A DNA stretch of 6,253 nucleotides from an uncultured Cellvibrionales bacterium (GTDB taxonomy: Bacteria; Pseudomonadota; Gammaproteobacteria; Pseudomonadales; UBA7434). This document shows positions 1 to 5,871 of the stretch, in pieces. Each line of letters opens with the position of its first letter. The stretch's first letter is position 1. The DNA is taken from positions 1 to 6,253 of the forward strand of contig CALCNB010000287.1 in assembly GCA_937897785.1 (NCBI GenBank). The letters are read 5' to 3'. The notes under the pieces were generated by a model. The model was not told the origin of the DNA, did not search any database, and saw only the letters and a program-made list of their open reading frames with translations. The position numbers and the translations under genes are program-made.

Positions 1-47
1 CTAAGTATAGGCTAGCCCCTGCATACCCGTAAGATTTTTAAATGCAA

Positions 48-81
48 AAAAAACAGCAGTATGATCATACTGCTGTTTTTT
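48..81. terminator. Perfect palindromic, bidirectional rho-independent terminator
   Basis: A 34-bp perfect palindrome is centred on the GATC at 63-66. Each arm has an A6 (or T6) outer part and an inner C-A-G-C-A-G-T-A-T-G-A core. On the minus strand the hairpin is followed by a run of eight T (complement of 46-53), and on the plus strand by six T (76-81), so it can end transcription both ways. It lies 34 bp beyond the stop codon of metY and is the obvious end of the yfaZ-metY transcript. The bidirectional form suggests a convergent gene left of the window, which is inference because no gene is visible in bases 1-45. Confidence 0.88.
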
Positions 82-89
82 AGGGCTGC

Positions 90-105
90 CGGCTAAAATT
101 AGCCG
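90..105 (-). other. Small GC-richer hairpin between metY stop and terminator
   Basis: The arms at 90-96 and 99-105 are perfectly complementary (7 bp, two central bases, so in practice 6 bp with a 4-base loop). The repeat starts 10 bp past the metY stop codon and has no T run of its own. It could stabilise the 3' end of the metY mRNA or help the main terminator. It is short enough that chance is not excluded. Confidence 0.35.
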
Positions 106-115
106 TTAGCGGGGT

Positions 116-1387
116 TTACTTGGCGGCTGCTAAAGCTTGCTCTATATCAGCAATGATATCGTCAACGTGCTCGATACCGACCGAGATGCGAACCAGATCA
201 GCGCTAACGCCTGCCGTGGCCAACTCATCTTCACTTAACTGACGATGCGTGGTTGAGGCTGGGTGACAAGCCAAGCTTTTTGCGTCACCGATATTGACTA
301 AGCGTTTAATCATTTGCAAGGCATCAATAAATTTAGCGCCGGCTTCAGCACCGCCTTTAATACCAAAGCTCAGAATAGCCGATGGCTTACCATCAACCAT
401 GCGTTGGGCAACGTCATAATAAGGGCTGTCTTTTAAGCCCGCGTAGTTCACCCAGCTCAGTTGCTCGTGAGCGCTCAGATACTCAGCGACTTTTTGTGCA
501 TTTTCTACGTGTCTATCCATGCGTAACGCTAAGGTCTCTAAACCCTGCATGGCTAAGAAGGCATTAAACGGTGCCAATGCGGCACCCATGTTACGTAATG
601 GTACAACGCGTGCACGACCAATAAACGCCGCTTCACCTAAGGCGTCAGCGTAGACCACACCGTGGTAAGAAGGATCGGGTTCATTAAACTGTGGGAAACG
701 CGGGTTGTCTTTCCAAGTGAACTTACCCGAATCGACAATAATGCCGCCAATGGTGGTGCCATGGCCGCCAATGTATTTGGTTAACGAGTGAATGACAATG
801 TCAGCGCCAAATTCAAACGGTCGGCATAAATACGGCGTGGCGACTGTGTTATCGACAATCACTGGCACACCATGCTTTTGCGCCATGGTTGACAGGGCTT
901 GTAAGTCAATGACGTTACCCGCGGGGTTACCAATTGATTCGCAAAAAATGGCTTTGGTGTTGTCGTCAATTAATTTTTCTAAACCGTCAATATCATTACC
1001 TGAGGCCATTCTAACGTCAATGCCCTGCTGCGGAAAAGTATGGGCAAAGAGATTATAAGTGCCGCCGTATAGCTCACTGACACTGACAATATTATCGCCA
1101 GCAGCGGCAACGGTTTGAATACTGGCCGTGATTGCCGCCATGCCAGAAGCCATGCACAACGAACCAATACCGCCTTCCATATCTGCTAATCGCTGTTCTA
1201 ACACATCAAGCGTTGGGTTCATGATACGGCTATAGATAAAACCCGGCTCTGCTAAGTTAAATAGATCGGCACCGTGCTGTGTGTCGCGAAAACTGTATGA
1301 GGTGGTTTGATAAATAGGTACCGCTACGGCACGCGTGGCGGGATCGTCATCAAAACCGGAATGTATTGCTTTAGTTTCTAATTTCAT
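116..1387 (-). CDS. metY: O-acetylhomoserine sulfhydrylase (O-acetylhomoserine aminocarboxypropyltransferase), PLP enzyme
   Basis: This cytosolic PLP enzyme makes homocysteine directly from O-acetyl-L-homoserine and sulfide in methionine synthesis. The 423 residues match the usual 420-430 aa of MetY and exceed the roughly 390 aa of cystathionine gamma-synthase. The Cys/Met-metabolism PLP fold is complete: YSRIMNPT (52-59) and SGM (81-83) bind PLP phosphate, Y107 stacks on the ring, D179 contacts the pyridine nitrogen, and K204 in HSLTKYIGGHG (200-210) is the Schiff-base lysine. The segment FTWKDNPRFPQFNEPDPSYH (223-242) is the insertion typical of this subgroup. SLACHPASTTH (371-381) and R400 in RISVGIE form the substrate-carboxylate side. 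The ATG at 1387 is preceded by GAGAGAG five bases upstream. The gene lies 43 bp downstream of the YfaZ gene on the same strand, is probably at least partly co-transcribed with it, and ends at a strong terminator. No MetJ-like box or SAM riboswitch was recognised. The related homocysteine/cysteine synthase reaction is the main alternative. Confidence 0.95.
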   Translation of the reverse strand: MKLETKAIHSGFDDDPATRAVAVPIYQTTSYSFRDTQHGADLFNLAEPGFIYSRIMNPTLDVLEQRLADMEGGIGSLCMASGMAAITASIQTVAAAGDNIVSVSELYGGTYNLFAHTFPQQGIDVRMASGNDIDGLEKLIDDNTKAIFCESIGNPAGNVIDLQALSTMAQKHGVPVIVDNTVATPYLCRPFEFGADIVIHSLTKYIGGHGTTIGGIIVDSGKFTWKDNPRFPQFNEPDPSYHGVVYADALGEAAFIGRARVVPLRNMGAALAPFNAFLAMQGLETLALRMDRHVENAQKVAEYLSAHEQLSWVNYAGLKDSPYYDVAQRMVDGKPSAILSFGIKGGAEAGAKFIDALQMIKRLVNIGDAKSLACHPASTTHRQLSEDELATAGVSADLVRISVGIEHVDDIIADIEQALAAAK

Positions 1388-1392
1388 TATTA

Positions 1393-1399
1393 CTCTCTC
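1393..1399 (-). promoter_or_regulatory. Ribosome binding site of metY
   Basis: On the minus strand this reads GAGAGAG and ends five bases before the ATG at 1387. It is purine-rich and matches the GAG core of Shine-Dalgarno, but it is not a full AGGAGG. It supports the ATG at 1387. Confidence 0.6.
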
Positions 1400-1406
1400 T
1401 GCATTA

Positions 1407-1443
1407 ACAATTAATTTATTATTTATTTATTTTAGAATTCAAA
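1407..1443 (-). promoter_or_regulatory. AT-rich spacer with weak possible internal promoter for metY
   Basis: The 44 bp between the yfaZ stop and the metY start are almost pure A/T, with a TAAA/ATTT tetranucleotide run at 1421-1434. On the minus strand a poor -35 (TTGAAT, inside the last yfaZ codons) and a poor -10 (TAAATT) can be placed 18 bp apart. Such matches are expected by chance in AT-rich DNA. The spacer has no hairpin, so there is nothing to stop read-through from yfaZ. Confidence 0.2.
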
Positions 1444-2001
1444 TTTAAGACCAAAATAGGCATCATCGTAAACATCAAAATCTTTCTGGCCGGTGTCGAC
1501 TTCTAAATTACGTAAGCCAACAAAAAGACTGCCTTTTTCTACTAATTGATAACTTAAGCGCACATCCCATTCAGTGACATTTTCAAAATCACCGCCAGTA
1601 ATGATATCGGGTGCGTAGCTGATATTGATCTCAAGCAAAAAAACATCGCTTAACTGATGATTGCTGCCAATATCAAAAGCCAAACCATGGCCATCACCGC
1701 CCTGCCCGACTGGCGCGTCAGCATCTAACCAATAGAAGCGTGCACCCAGCTCAAAGTTCACGCTGCCCAACTCGTCTTGATTATAAAAACGGTAACTGAT
1801 TTGATCGGCGCCGTTATCCTCAAAATCCGTGTGCATGACGGCCAATTCACCGGCAAAATTTTGTTGCAGGTGGCTTGTCATTCTAAAGTCGATCAATTCT
1901 TCATTAATCGACAATGCGATTTCATTGGCGTTGGCCTGAATATGAATCAAGCTCACGATGACGAGGAATAGGTATCTAACTAAATTATATAGGTAAGTCA
2001 T
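1432..2001 (-). CDS. YfaZ-family outer-membrane protein
   Basis: A small secreted protein, probably an outer-membrane beta-barrel, of the YfaZ precursor family, whose function is unknown. From the ATG at 2001 it has 189 residues. The signal peptide has N-terminal R9, a hydrophobic core at 10-21 (LFLVIVSL) and an ANA cleavage site at 23-25. The mature part alternates polar and hydrophobic residues as beta-strands do. It carries the family-like SYAPDIITGGDFEN (128-141), then WDVRLSYQL and a C-terminal FGLKFEF ending in Phe, as barrel proteins recognised by the BAM complex usually do. The family assignment rests on remembered similarity to E. coli YfaZ, mostly in the second half. An in-frame TTG at 2025 would add eight residues, but it lies inside the -10 box, whereas the ATG at 2001 has AAGGAG five bases upstream. 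The gene is first in a transcript that continues into metY. No functional link with methionine synthesis is evident. Confidence 0.8.
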   Translation of the reverse strand: MTYLYNLVRYLFLVIVSLIHIQANANEIALSINEELIDFRMTSHLQQNFAGELAVMHTDFEDNGADQISYRFYNQDELGSVNFELGARFYWLDADAPVGQGGDGHGLAFDIGSNHQLSDVFLLEINISYAPDIITGGDFENVTEWDVRLSYQLVEKGSLFVGLRNLEVDTGQKDFDVYDDAYFGLKFEF

Positions 2002-2006
2002 AATAA

Positions 2007-2012
2007 CTCCTT
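2007..2012 (-). promoter_or_regulatory. Strong ribosome binding site that fixes the YfaZ start
   Basis: The minus strand reads AAGGAG, ending five bases before the ATG at 2001. This near-consensus Shine-Dalgarno at ideal spacing decides for the ATG at 2001 over the in-frame TTG at 2025. Confidence 0.88.
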
Positions 2013-2024
2013 CAGTAGTCTTCA

Positions 2025-2052
2025 ATTATAACTGCAAGCCTAACCAGTTCAA
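2025..2052 (-). promoter_or_regulatory. Sigma70 promoter of the yfaZ-metY unit
   Basis: On the minus strand there is a -35 box TTGAAC (2047-2052, 4 of 6 consensus), a 16-bp spacer and a perfect -10 box TATAAT (2025-2030). Transcription would start near 2018, giving a short leader of about 17 bases that holds only the Shine-Dalgarno before the ATG at 2001. Its place directly ahead of a well-spaced ribosome site makes chance unlikely. Confidence 0.75.
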
Positions 2053-2073
2053 CACAGGTGCGGCCTGGTTGAA
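2042..2073. promoter_or_regulatory. Inverted repeats overlapping the -35 box (candidate operator)
   Basis: TTCAAC (2048-2053) and GTTGAA (2068-2073) are exact inverted repeats with a 14-bp spacer. Overlapping them, AACCAG (2042-2047) and CTGGTT (2065-2070) are another exact pair. The left half coincides with the -35 box of the yfaZ-metY promoter, a position where a bound protein would block or contact RNA polymerase. The regulator is not identified. The pattern does not fit the MetJ or MetR boxes as I know them. Confidence 0.4.
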
Positions 2074-2141
2074 ACAGCAGACTAACTTGGCTGGCTAAAT
2101 ATTGCTCACTAGCTTCCAGTCGTAGATAGCTTTAAACTAGA

Positions 2142-2169
2142 TTAAGTTAAATCAATGAAATTTTAGAAT
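2142..2169 (+). promoter_or_regulatory. Weak candidate promoter for the transporter operon
   Basis: TAGAAT (2164-2169, 5 of 6 to the -10 consensus) lies 16 bp after TTAAGT (2142-2147, only 3 of 6 to the -35). It would give a leader of about 115 bases before the transporter ATG. An alternative -10-like TAATAT at 2209-2214 has no usable -35. The whole stretch 2130-2217 is AT-rich, so the exact promoter is uncertain, although one must lie in this divergent gap. Confidence 0.25.
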
Positions 2170-2242
2170 CTTGAGGTGAATCATAACCTATTTTTCATGC
2201 ATTTAATTTAATATTTACGCCATCTAAACCATCGACCATCAA

Positions 2243-2260
2243 GACAACCGATGCGTTGTC
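2243..2260. promoter_or_regulatory. 6-6-6 inverted repeat upstream of the transporter gene (candidate operator or leader hairpin)
   Basis: GACAAC (2243-2248), a six-base spacer CGATGC, and GTTGTC (2255-2260) form an exact inverted repeat. It ends 32 bp before the ATG of the AGCS gene. The dimension fits a dimeric helix-turn-helix repressor site downstream of the promoter. It could also form a small hairpin in the mRNA leader. No known regulator consensus was matched. Confidence 0.4.
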
Positions 2261-2292
2261 AGCCCATAAGAATTCACACGGTAGGTAAATGA

Positions 2293-3723
2293 ATGTCCCT
2301 TGACCAGCAAATAGAAGCATTTTTTAGCCCTCTCGCAGAAAAGCTTTCTGCTGTGGTCTTTTACCATTGGCAACTGATGGGTCATGATGTGCCACTGATC
2401 GTTCTATGGCTGGCGATTGCTGCATGCCTATTCACCGTTTACTTTGGCTTTATTAATCTTCGCGGTTTTACACGGGCGCTGGCCATCGTTAGGGGCAAAA
2501 CCCATCAGAGCGCTGATTCAGGTGAAATCTCGCATTTTCAAGCGCTATCCACTGCTATATCCGGCACGGTAGGTGTCGGGAATATTGGCGGGGTTGCCGT
2601 TGCCATTGCGGTCGGCGGTCCCGGCGCGGCATTTTGGCTGGTCGTGGCTGGCTTTCTCGCCATGTCGACTAAGTTTGTTGAGTGCACGCTTGGCGTTAAA
2701 TACCGCAAGGTCAATGCTGACGGCTCGGTTTCGGGTGGCCCCATGCACTACCTTGAACATTATTTCGTTAGCCGAAACCGACCGTTGATAGGAAAATCAC
2801 TGGGCGGCTTTTATGCCTTAGCACTGGTGATAGGCTGCTTGGGTATTGGTAACATGTTTCAATCGAATCAAGCCTATGTGCAAATCGTCAACATTACCGG
2901 GGGTACTGATAGCTTATTTGCCGAACGCGGTTGGCTATTTGGCGTATTACTCGCGCTAGTCGTTGGTGCTGTCATCATTGGCGGCATTCGGTCTATTGCA
3001 CGCGTTGCGGCAAAACTCGTCCCCTTCATGGCGATTATTTACTGCTTATCAGCAATTTTCATTATCGCCTTAAGTGCCGAGCATCTGTTAGGCGCCATTA
3101 AACTTATTTTTACTAGCGCCTTTTCTTTTGACAGTGTCCAGGGCGGCATGATTGGTGCCATTATCATTGGCTTTCAGCGCGCCCTTTTTTCGAATGAAGC
3201 CGGCATTGGTTCAGCGTCAATTGCCCACTCAGCGGTCAAAACCAATGAGCCGGTTTCTGAAGGTTTAGTTTCTCTGTTAGAGCCGTTCATTGACACCATT
3301 GTTATTTGCACCATCACCTCACTGGTGATTGTCACCACCGCCTACCCTAATGGCTTGATGGAAAGCCATCTTGGGCTTGAGGGCATTGCATTAACCTCGG
3401 CTGCTTTTGCTCATCATATTAGCTGGTCGCCTATTTTACTGGGCATCGCTGCATTATTGTTTGCCTTCAGTACCGCCATCGCATGGTCTTATTACGGGTT
3501 AAAAGCGTGGTCCTACCTCGTGGGTGAAAGTGCGGCATCACAATTATTTTTTAAAGGCTTGTTTTGTAGCTTCATTGCGCTTGGCTGTACTGTCGAGTTA
3601 TCGTCTATTTTAAACTTCTCAGACTCGATGGTGTTTTTAATTGCCGTGCCCAATATCATTGGTTTATATTTATATGCGCCAGAAATAAAGAAAGACTTAG
3701 CGGATTATCTGCAACGTTACTGA
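2293..3723 (+). CDS. AGCS-family alanine/glycine:cation (Na+ or H+) symporter
   Basis: An inner-membrane secondary carrier that imports small amino acids, typically alanine or glycine, with Na+ or H+. It has 476 residues, the usual family size, and about eleven hydrophobic segments, the first at about 33-55. The AGCS hallmarks are present: GEISHFQALSTAISGTVGVG (77-96) continuing into NIGGVA, which lines the substrate and cation site; SGGPMHYLE (147-155); GIGNMFQSNQ (184-193); FQRALFSNEAGIGSASIAHS (294-313); and the EPFIDTIVICT stretch (330-340). The ATG at 2293 is the first possible start, because an in-frame TGA directly precedes it. A GGTAGG stretch lies about seven bases upstream. The gene is followed closely by an aldehyde dehydrogenase and an amidotransferase-like hydrolase on the same strand, so its true substrate may be the amino compound they degrade. 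The substrate cannot be read from the sequence. Tandem stops TGA TAG end it. Confidence 0.93.
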   Translation: MSLDQQIEAFFSPLAEKLSAVVFYHWQLMGHDVPLIVLWLAIAACLFTVYFGFINLRGFTRALAIVRGKTHQSADSGEISHFQALSTAISGTVGVGNIGGVAVAIAVGGPGAAFWLVVAGFLAMSTKFVECTLGVKYRKVNADGSVSGGPMHYLEHYFVSRNRPLIGKSLGGFYALALVIGCLGIGNMFQSNQAYVQIVNITGGTDSLFAERGWLFGVLLALVVGAVIIGGIRSIARVAAKLVPFMAIIYCLSAIFIIALSAEHLLGAIKLIFTSAFSFDSVQGGMIGAIIIGFQRALFSNEAGIGSASIAHSAVKTNEPVSEGLVSLLEPFIDTIVICTITSLVIVTTAYPNGLMESHLGLEGIALTSAAFAHHISWSPILLGIAALLFAFSTAIAWSYYGLKAWSYLVGESAASQLFFKGLFCSFIALGCTVELSSILNFSDSMVFLIAVPNIIGLYLYAPEIKKDLADYLQRY

Positions 3724-3739
3724 TAGAAAATTGAAACCC

Positions 3740-5119
3740 ATGCTAGCTAAAACCTACTCTCCCATTGACAACGCATTGGTCTTTGAACAGCCTTATGCTG
3801 ATCAAGCAAGCATTTCTGCCGCGTTAAAAAAATCCCGCATGGCACAGCGTCAATGGGCCGAGTTTTCTCTCGTCGAAAAAGCGCATGTTTGTCGCAAAGC
3901 CATCGATTACTTTATTGACAATAAAGCCATGATTGGCCAACAAATTACCCAGCAAATGGGCCGTCCAATTGCTTATAGCCCCAATGAGGTCAACGGTCTG
4001 GCTGAACGGGCTAATGGCATGATTGATCTAGCGACTGAAGCGCTTGCTGATACCGTCATCGAAGATAATTCTCACAAGCGAAGACTGATTCGTAAACACC
4101 CCCTCGGAACACTATTGATTATTGCGCCTTGGAATTACCCGTTATTGACCACCGCTAATTCAGTCTTTGCTGGCCTAATGGCAGGCAATAGCATTATTCT
4201 AAAACCTTCTATTCAAACACCTTTAGTCGCCGAGCACTTTGTTAACAGCTTTGGCGCCGCAGGCGCGCCCAAGGATTTAATTCAAGCCCTGTGCCTCGAC
4301 CATAACCAAACCGAGCAATTACTGCATCAAGGCGACATTGATTACTGCTGTTTTACCGGCTCAGTCACCGCCGGGAAAACGGTAGAAAAAGCCCTTGCCG
4401 GCCGCTTTAAAGGGCTGACCTTAGAGTTAGGCGGTAAAGATGCCGCCTATGTGCGAGCCGATGCCGATATAGAAAAAGCCGTCCGCCACTTAGTTGACGG
4501 TGCTTTTTTTAATTCAGGGCAATCGTGTTGTGGCATAGAGCGCATCTACGTTGCAAAGCCCTTATTTAAACCGTTTGTCGATGCCTATGTCAGCGAAGTG
4601 TATCGCTACCAAATGGGTAATCCCTTAGACCCAGCCGTGACGCTAGGCCCGTTAGTGAATGCCAAAGCCGCTGATTGGGTGCGACAGCAAAATGAGCAAG
4701 CCATCAAGGCCGGTGCAACGGCCTGCATTGACAGCCAGCACTTTACACCCACAAATGATCAAGGGGCGTATCTGACCCCACAGGTTTTAATCGACGTGAA
4801 CCACAGTATGAACGTGATGCGTGAAGAAAGTTTTGGCCCGACTGTTGGTATTATGCCGGTCAGTAATGATAATGAGGCAGTACAATTGATGAATGACAGT
4901 CAATACGGCTTGACCGCCTCACTCTGGTCGCAAGACCGCCGACAGGTGGAACAACTGGGCAATCGCATTGAGGCGGGCACTATCTTCATGAATCGCTGTG
5001 ATTATCTTGACCCCTCGCTGGTCTGGACGGGCGTCAAAGACACCGGCAAAGGTGCAAGCCTGTCCACATTTGGTTACCAATCATTGGTGCAATTGAAATC
5101 ATTTCTATTGGAAAACTGA
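3740..5119 (+). CDS. NAD(P)-dependent aldehyde dehydrogenase, substrate unknown
   Basis: A cytosolic ALDH-superfamily enzyme that oxidises an aldehyde to the acid. With 459 residues from the ATG at 3740 it is a complete, slightly short member. All catalytic elements are present: N132 in APWNYP, cofactor-binding K155 in ILKPS, FTGS (205-208) of the Rossmann fold, general base E229 in LELGGK, nucleophile C263 in FFNSGQSC, and E363 in EESFGP. A second cysteine, C264, directly follows the nucleophile. An in-frame TTG at 3731 would add three residues. Neither start has a clear Shine-Dalgarno, and translation is probably coupled to the transporter gene, which ends 16 bp upstream. ATG is preferred on codon grounds. 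The hydrolase gene starts 8 bp downstream, so an operon is very likely. The neighbours suggest an amino- or gamma-glutamylamino-aldehyde as substrate, or a semialdehyde such as succinate semialdehyde, but the sequence alone does not decide. Confidence 0.9.
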   Translation: MLAKTYSPIDNALVFEQPYADQASISAALKKSRMAQRQWAEFSLVEKAHVCRKAIDYFIDNKAMIGQQITQQMGRPIAYSPNEVNGLAERANGMIDLATEALADTVIEDNSHKRRLIRKHPLGTLLIIAPWNYPLLTTANSVFAGLMAGNSIILKPSIQTPLVAEHFVNSFGAAGAPKDLIQALCLDHNQTEQLLHQGDIDYCCFTGSVTAGKTVEKALAGRFKGLTLELGGKDAAYVRADADIEKAVRHLVDGAFFNSGQSCCGIERIYVAKPLFKPFVDAYVSEVYRYQMGNPLDPAVTLGPLVNAKAADWVRQQNEQAIKAGATACIDSQHFTPTNDQGAYLTPQVLIDVNHSMNVMREESFGPTVGIMPVSNDNEAVQLMNDSQYGLTASLWSQDRRQVEQLGNRIEAGTIFMNRCDYLDPSLVWTGVKDTGKGASLSTFGYQSLVQLKSFLLEN

Positions 5120-5127
5120 GTGATAAA

Positions 5128-5871
5128 ATGCAGCTCTCTATTTGTATCTTACAAACCGATATTCTCAGCCCAATAATGGCCCAGCCATTTGGGCAGTACC
5201 CGGCGATGATTCACACTTTATTAGCCGATAGCTTAGCTACCAAACCCTATAACAACCTCGAGTTCGACCACCAATCTTACTCGGTCACTAAGGGTGAGTT
5301 TCCTAGCGATGAAGATGTTTTCGATGCTTACTGCATTACTGGTAGCCGCCATAGCGCCTATGAATCGCTAGCGTGGATCAGCGAACTCGAAGCGCTCATA
5401 CGCCGCCTGCATCAGCAGCAACAAACGATTATTGGCTTATGCTTTGGTCATCAAATTATTGCGCAAGCATTAGGGGGGACGGTGGCCAAACACGATCGAG
5501 GCTGGAATATTGGTTTACAAGCCACCGAGCTGAATGGCCAAGCGAAACAAGAAAAGGATCGCTTACATCTCATTTACAGTCATCAAGATCAAATTGTCGC
5601 GCCCGCGCCTGAAGCGACTGTATTGGGATCTTCCACTAACTGTAAGTATGCTATTGCCAATATTGGCCATCATATTTTAAGCTTTCAGAGCCATCCCGAA
5701 TTTACTGTTGAATTTGCAGAGGCACTATACCGCAGTCGTGAGGCCCTCTATCAACCAGCACAGTATCAACATGCGATGCGCTCATTGAGCAATCAACATG
5801 ACAACCAAACAGCCAGTCGCTGGATTATTGACTTCATACTCGCTAATAAGGCAAATCACCATCAATCGTGA
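5128..5871 (+). CDS. Class I glutamine amidotransferase-like protein, possible gamma-glutamyl hydrolase
   Basis: A stand-alone protein of 247 residues with the class I glutamine amidotransferase fold, like the glutaminase domain of GMP synthase but without a synthase domain. The triad is intact: C105 in IIGLCFGHQ (the nucleophile elbow) and H189 with E191 in SFQSHPEF. TGSRHSAYE (71-79) gives the oxyanion-hole region, and YSHQDQI (150-156) is another family landmark. Stand-alone members include hydrolases of gamma-glutamyl compounds, such as plant GGP1 and, as I recall, IpuF of isopropylamine degradation. PuuD does a comparable job in putrescine degradation but belongs to a different branch. 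With the upstream aldehyde dehydrogenase and importer, removal of glutamate from a gamma-glutamylated intermediate is a reasonable guess, not proven. The ATG at 5128 is 8 bp after the dehydrogenase stop, with a weak GAG seven bases before it. The last 29 bp overlap the opposing dioxygenase gene. Confidence 0.82.
   Translation: MQLSICILQTDILSPIMAQPFGQYPAMIHTLLADSLATKPYNNLEFDHQSYSVTKGEFPSDEDVFDAYCITGSRHSAYESLAWISELEALIRRLHQQQQTIIGLCFGHQIIAQALGGTVAKHDRGWNIGLQATELNGQAKQEKDRLHLIYSHQDQIVAPAPEATVLGSSTNCKYAIANIGHHILSFQSHPEFTVEFAEALYRSREALYQPAQYQHAMRSLSNQHDNQTASRWIIDFILANKANHHQS

Noticed and set aside
20..46. TGCAT/ATGCA inverted pair left of the terminator
   Set aside because: Arms of five bases with a 17-base gap in AT-rich DNA are expected by chance.
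382..567. Plus-strand open frame of 61 codons inside metY, with similar ones at 792-1058 and (minus strand) 979-1167
   Set aside because: They are out-of-frame or antisense shadows of a complete, motif-rich metY gene, with no ribosome site or recognisable protein features.
1777..1971. Plus-strand open frame of 64 codons antisense to the YfaZ gene
   Set aside because: It lies wholly within a gene supported by promoter, ribosome site and signal peptide, and has no features of its own.
2256..2284. TTGTCA at 2256-2261 as a -35 box close to the transporter gene
   Set aside because: It matches the -35 consensus well, but no -10-like hexamer occurs 15-19 bp downstream, and the hexamer is part of the inverted repeat.
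2002..2292. Possible MetJ/MetR boxes, SAM riboswitch or small RNA in the divergent gap
   Set aside because: No AGACGTCT-like tandem, no correctly spaced TGAA/TTCA pair and no SAM-riboswitch-like stem pattern could be found. TGAA at 2177 and TTCA at 2194 are too far apart for a MetR site.
2538..2788. Overlapping short open frames on both strands within the transporter gene
   Set aside because: They fall on the conserved AGCS core and read as low-complexity Ala/Pro/Arg-rich shadows.
5373..5612. Plus-strand frame of 79 codons inside the hydrolase gene
   Set aside because: It overlaps the conserved GLCFGHQ nucleophile region in another frame, with no sign of a real protein.
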